A stretch of 8,462 nt of DNA, from NCBI GenBank assembly GCA_027064665.1, contig JAMOPH010000333.1:1-8462 (forward strand), in the 5' to 3' direction. The notes under the pieces are model-generated. The model was not told the DNA's origin and searched no databases. It was given only the letters and a program-made list of their open reading frames with translations. The number at the start of each line of letters is the position of its first letter. Position 1 is the first letter of the stretch. Source of the stretch: a bacterium. Its GTDB lineage: Bacteria > UBP14 > UBA6098 > B30-G16. Shown one piece after another: positions 5,410 to 8,462 of this stretch. The position numbers and the translations under genes were made by a program.

Positions 5410-7152
5410 ATGATAAAAACATTCAAAATACTCCGCCCCTATCTTCGGGGGGAGACGCGGACCCTCCTTTTCGGAATTCTGGCGCTGATATTCGTTGATG
5501 GATTCCAGTTGCTCATTCCACGGGTCATCAAGCGGGCGATTGATGCTCTTTCGTTCGGGAAGGCAACCACCGGTCTTCTGCTGAAACTTGCCGGTATAAT
5601 TTTGCTTTTGACTGTGGGCATTGTAATTTCCCGCTTTTTCTGGCGCTATCTTATAATAGGGATGTCCCGCCGTATGGAGAAAAGACTGCGCAGGGCGTTC
5701 TATCAGCATCTGCAAACACTTTCGCCGAAATGGTATACCCAGAATAAAATCGGCGACCTGATGGCTCTTGCCACCAACGACCTTGAGGCAGTTAGGATGA
5801 TGGTTGGTATCGGTATGGTGGCATCCTTTGATGCCGTGTTTTTGATGGTTATGTCCCTTGTTATGATGATTCTAATAAGTTTGAAACTCACACTTTATGT
5901 TATAATTCCTTTGCCTATTTTGTCGGTTGTAGTCGCAATTTTCGGAAAAATTCTAAACATCAGGTTTCGGCAGGTGCAGGAATCTTTCGCCGCTCTCACA
6001 GATAGAGTCCGTGAGGTGGTATCTGGAATTAGAGTTATCAAAAGTTATTCCCGTCAGGATTATGAAACGGCCAGATTTAAAGACCTCAGTGCCGATTATG
6101 TCAGGAAAAATATGAGGATGATTATAATAGGCGGTATGTTTGACCCGTTTATCAGCCTTGTGGTTGGGACTTCGTTTGCGCTGGTTATACTGCTTGGGGG
6201 CAGAGGTGTAATTCTGGCACGGATTAGTATGGGGGATCTGGCGGCGTTCACCAGTTATCTTGGGCTTTTGATCTGGCCTATGATAGCGATAGGATGGGTC
6301 ATCAATCTCTATCAGCGTGGGCGGGCGTCGCTGGACAGGATTATGGAGGTGTTCGCCGCAAAACCCGATATCGGGGACGCCCCCGATGCGGTTGAACTCA
6401 CCGATGTGCGGGGAAAAATTGAGTTTAGAAATCTCACATTTAGATATTCCGATGACCTTCCGCCCCAGTTGGTGGACATAAATTTGCTCATAAATCCCGG
6501 CGAGATTGTGGGAATCACCGGGCGCACCGGCTCGGGCAAGACGACGCTGGTTTCCCTTATCCCACGGCTGTATGACCCGCCGCCAGGCACGGTGTTCGTT
6601 GACGATGTGGATGTCAGAAAAATCAAATTGAGTTCTCTGCGCAAAAATATCGGCTATGTGCCGCAGGACACATTTTTGTTCTCCGCCACCATTATGGAGA
6701 ACATCAAGTTCGGCGACCCCACAATTCCCGACGAGGTGGCAGTTGAGGCGGCAAAAATTGCCCAACTTGAAAAGGATATAAAAGATTTCCCCGATGGGTT
6801 TAACACTGTGATAGGGGAGAGGGGCGTTATGCTTTCCGGCGGGCAGAAACAGCGCCTCACCATCGCACGGGCGATTGTGCTTGACCCGCCGATACTTATC
6901 CTTGACGACGCCCTTTCCGCAGTTGACACCGAGACGGAAAACGCAATTTTGGAAAGACTGCTCGAAATTCGCCGCGGCAGGACGACGATAATTGTCTCCC
7001 ACAGGGTCTCTGCCCTTCAGAACTGCGATAGGGTGATTGTGTTAGAGCGCGGCAGAATAATTGAGCAGGGCACACATCAACAGTTGCTTGACAGGAAAGG
7101 ATTTTATTACGAACTTTATCAGATGCAGAAGATTCAGAGCGAACTGGATTGA
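5410..7152 (+). CDS. ABC exporter half-transporter (membrane domain fused to ATPase), MdlA/BmrC/TM287-like
   Basis: This 580-residue type IV ABC exporter subunit exports an unknown substrate using ATP. Residues 1-310 are the six-helix membrane domain, with the MdlA/YheI-style segment NKIGDLMALATNDLEAVRMM (112-131). Residues 337-575 are the ATPase: A-loop Tyr346, Walker A GRTGSGKTT (371-379), Q-loop Gln419, GERG (469-472), signature LSGGQ (475-479), Walker B ILILD (495-499) and H-loop His531. The residue after Walker B, normally the catalytic Glu, is Asp500. That pattern, with an intact LSGGQ, is the mark of the degenerate-site subunit in heterodimeric exporters such as BmrC and TM287, which pair with a Glu-bearing partner. 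No partner is encoded beside it: the upstream gene is divergent and murA follows after 11 bases. No Shine-Dalgarno lies before the ATG, and an in-frame stop at 5398 limits extension upstream. Confidence 0.93.
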   Translation: MIKTFKILRPYLRGETRTLLFGILALIFVDGFQLLIPRVIKRAIDALSFGKATTGLLLKLAGIILLLTVGIVISRFFWRYLIIGMSRRMEKRLRRAFYQHLQTLSPKWYTQNKIGDLMALATNDLEAVRMMVGIGMVASFDAVFLMVMSLVMMILISLKLTLYVIIPLPILSVVVAIFGKILNIRFRQVQESFAALTDRVREVVSGIRVIKSYSRQDYETARFKDLSADYVRKNMRMIIIGGMFDPFISLVVGTSFALVILLGGRGVILARISMGDLAAFTSYLGLLIWPMIAIGWVINLYQRGRASLDRIMEVFAAKPDIGDAPDAVELTDVRGKIEFRNLTFRYSDDLPPQLVDINLLINPGEIVGITGRTGSGKTTLVSLIPRLYDPPPGTVFVDDVDVRKIKLSSLRKNIGYVPQDTFLFSATIMENIKFGDPTIPDEVAVEAAKIAQLEKDIKDFPDGFNTVIGERGVMLSGGQKQRLTIARAIVLDPPILILDDALSAVDTETENAILERLLEIRRGRTTIIVSHRVSALQNCDRVIVLERGRIIEQGTHQQLLDRKGFYYELYQMQKIQSELD

Positions 7153-7163
7153 CGGGGTAGAAT

Positions 7164-8429
7164 ATGGAGTATTTTGAGATACACGGCGGCGTTCCCCTTG
7201 AGGGGGAGATTAAGGTTTTCGCCGCGAAAAATTCTGTTCTGCCGATGATGGCGGCGGCGATTCTGGCGCAGAGCGGAACCACGCGGATAAACAATGTCCC
7301 CGATATCGCCGATGTGCGCACGATGTCTGAGGTTCTGCGGCGGCTGGGCGCAGAAATTGAGTTTGACAGGCAGAACAATGTCCTGTGGATAAATACTGAA
7401 AATATCCGCAGTTATGAAGCGCCCTATGACTTGGTCAGCAGGATGAGGGCAAGTTTTCTGGTTATGGGACCGCTTCTGGCGCGGTTCGGGACTGCGCGGG
7501 TTTCCCAGCCCGGAGGATGCGCAATCGGCGCCAGACCGGTGGACCAGCACATAAAGGGGTTTGCCAGACTGGGCGCAAAGGTCACCGAGGAGGGCGGATA
7601 CACCGTGGCGCGCGCAAAAAAACTTATAGGAAACACCGTGGTCTTTGACCGCCCGACTCATACCGGCACGGAAAACATTATGATGTCCGCGGTTCTGGCT
7701 GAGGGGAGAACGGAGATAATAAACGCCGCACAGGACCCGGAAATCGTTGACCTCGCCAAGATGCTGAACAAAATGGGGGCGAAAATCCGCGGCGCCGGGA
7801 CATCCATAATCACCATTGACGGCGTTGATACACTCAGGGCGGTGGAGCACACCCCCATCGGCGACAGGCTTGAGGCGGGGACATATCTTTTCGGCGCGAT
7901 AGCCACCGGCGGAAGGGTCAAGGTCAAAAATGTTTCTCCGGCGAGTTTGAGGACTGTCCTGTGCAAGATGATGGATATGGGCGCGGAGGTCACCACTGGG
8001 CGGAATTATGTCGCCGTGCAGATGAGGGGGCGCCCGAGGGCAGTGGACATAATCACCGACCCGTTTCCGGGTTTCCCCACAGACCTTCAGCCGATGATTA
8101 TGGCGGCGCTGACCATCGCCGAGGGCACAAGCGTAATCTGGGAGCGCATTTTTGAAAACAGGTTCATCCATGTGATGGAACTTCAGCGGCTTGGCGCGAA
8201 TATCACAATTTCGGGCGACCGTGCCACAGTTGTCGGGGTTGAGAACCTTGACGGTGCCACCGTGATGGCGTCGGATATCCGGGCAGGCGCAGGTCTTGTG
8301 ATTGCAGGACTTGCCGCCCGGGGGAAAACCGTCGTGAAAAGGGTCTATCACATTGACCGGGGATATCAGCGCCTTGAGGAGAGACTGCGCCTTCTGGGCG
8401 CTTCAATTGAAAGATATGATGAGAACTAA
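7164..8429 (+). CDS. murA: UDP-N-acetylglucosamine 1-carboxyvinyltransferase
   Basis: MurA transfers enolpyruvate from phosphoenolpyruvate to UDP-GlcNAc, the first committed step of peptidoglycan synthesis, in the cytosol. The 421 residues match the family's usual 415-435 and cover the whole two-domain fold. Lys22-Asn23 are in FAAKNSVLP (19-27). The active-site loop PGGCAIGARPVDQHIKGFA begins at 116 and keeps Cys119, the residue alkylated by fosfomycin (Cys115 in Escherichia coli). GFPTDLQP carries the catalytic Asp, and IFENRF, DIRAGAGLVIAG and YHIDRGY complete the signatures. All key residues are present, so the enzyme should be active and fosfomycin-sensitive at the target level. The start is the ATG at 7164; upstream there is only a modest ACGGGGT (7152-7158), touching the ABC stop, so coupling to the transporter is likely. 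No terminator follows. Confidence 0.97.
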   Translation: MEYFEIHGGVPLEGEIKVFAAKNSVLPMMAAAILAQSGTTRINNVPDIADVRTMSEVLRRLGAEIEFDRQNNVLWINTENIRSYEAPYDLVSRMRASFLVMGPLLARFGTARVSQPGGCAIGARPVDQHIKGFARLGAKVTEEGGYTVARAKKLIGNTVVFDRPTHTGTENIMMSAVLAEGRTEIINAAQDPEIVDLAKMLNKMGAKIRGAGTSIITIDGVDTLRAVEHTPIGDRLEAGTYLFGAIATGGRVKVKNVSPASLRTVLCKMMDMGAEVTTGRNYVAVQMRGRPRAVDIITDPFPGFPTDLQPMIMAALTIAEGTSVIWERIFENRFIHVMELQRLGANITISGDRATVVGVENLDGATVMASDIRAGAGLVIAGLAARGKTVVKRVYHIDRGYQRLEERLRLLGASIERYDEN

Positions 8430-8448
8430 AAATCGTTTGGATATCACA

Positions 8449-8457
8449 GGGGGGAGG
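8449..8457 (+). promoter_or_regulatory. G-rich ribosome binding site of the next gene
   Basis: GGGGGGAGG lies 20 bases after the murA stop, and no terminator precedes it, so the next gene probably belongs to the same transcript. Its GGAGG core ends only 2 bases before the ATG at 8460, closer than the usual 5-9, so the true start may lie just beyond the window. Confidence 0.5.
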
Positions 8458-8459
8458 CT

Positions 8460-8462
8460 ATG
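8460..8462 (+). CDS. Possible start codon of the next gene, rest outside the window
   Basis: Only an ATG is present at the last three bases, after a strong G-rich ribosome binding site and 30 bases after the murA stop. The close spacing to the Shine-Dalgarno core leaves open whether this ATG or a later codon is used. Nothing can be said about the product. Confidence 0.35.

Noticed and set aside
5953..7002. 349-codon minus-strand open frame inside the ABC transporter gene
   Set aside because: It lies fully antisense to a gene with every ABC motif. Its protein is His/Pro/Asn-rich with no domain, and its length is explained by the codon use of the real gene.
7134..8351. 405-codon minus-strand open frame opposite murA
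   Set aside because: It is antisense to an unmistakable MurA. It is rich in His, Arg and Cys with no fold signature and is a reading-frame shadow despite its length.

Overview
The window looks like ordinary bacterial chromosome, dense in genes and about half G+C by eye. Only three short gaps lie between genes: 834-985, 5319-5409 and 8430-8459. No stretch over 300 bases lacks a gene, and I see no tRNA, rRNA, CRISPR array, insertion sequence or phage gene. The host is a bacterium: it has MurA, bacterial PanD and PurH, Shine-Dalgarno-led genes and GTG starts. The aspartate-rich secreted subtilase and the membrane-fused spermidine-synthase-like protein resemble what is often seen in uncultured candidate phyla (FCB or WOR-3-like lineages). 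That placement is a weak inference from style, not a proof.

Layout: (1) 1-833, minus strand, the N-terminal part of a secreted subtilisin-family (S8) protease that runs off the left edge. (2) 834-985, a divergent intergenic region with a good sigma70-like promoter facing left, another facing right, and a 15-bp dyad between them. (3) 986-3238, plus strand, a tightly coupled operon: panD (aspartate decarboxylase), a small two-helix membrane protein of unknown function, and purH (last two steps of IMP synthesis). (4) 3240-5318, minus strand, a 692-residue polytopic membrane protein with a spermidine-synthase-like Rossmann domain whose acidic active-site residues look eroded. It ends one base from the purH stop. 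(5) 5319-5409, a 91-bp divergent control region. Both flanking genes lack a usable Shine-Dalgarno, and each has TAAATT 6-7 bases before its start codon. (6) 5410-8429, plus strand, an ABC exporter half-transporter followed 11 bases later by murA (first committed step of peptidoglycan synthesis). Another start codon may lie at the last three bases.

How the genes fit together: panD and purH supply coenzyme A precursor and purines. ABC-murA is an envelope-related unit. The subtilase is exported.

The points most worth a second look are the subtilase's altered catalytic Asp position (Glu, plus one missing residue), the eroded active site of the membrane-fused spermidine-synthase-like protein, the Asp-for-Glu ABC ATPase without an adjacent partner, the PanD Asn72-to-Lys change, and the repeated TAAATT elements that may mark leaderless transcripts. 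I found no clear multi-gene undescribed system. The nearest candidates are the unknown membrane protein inside the panD-purH operon and the spermidine-synthase-like membrane protein.
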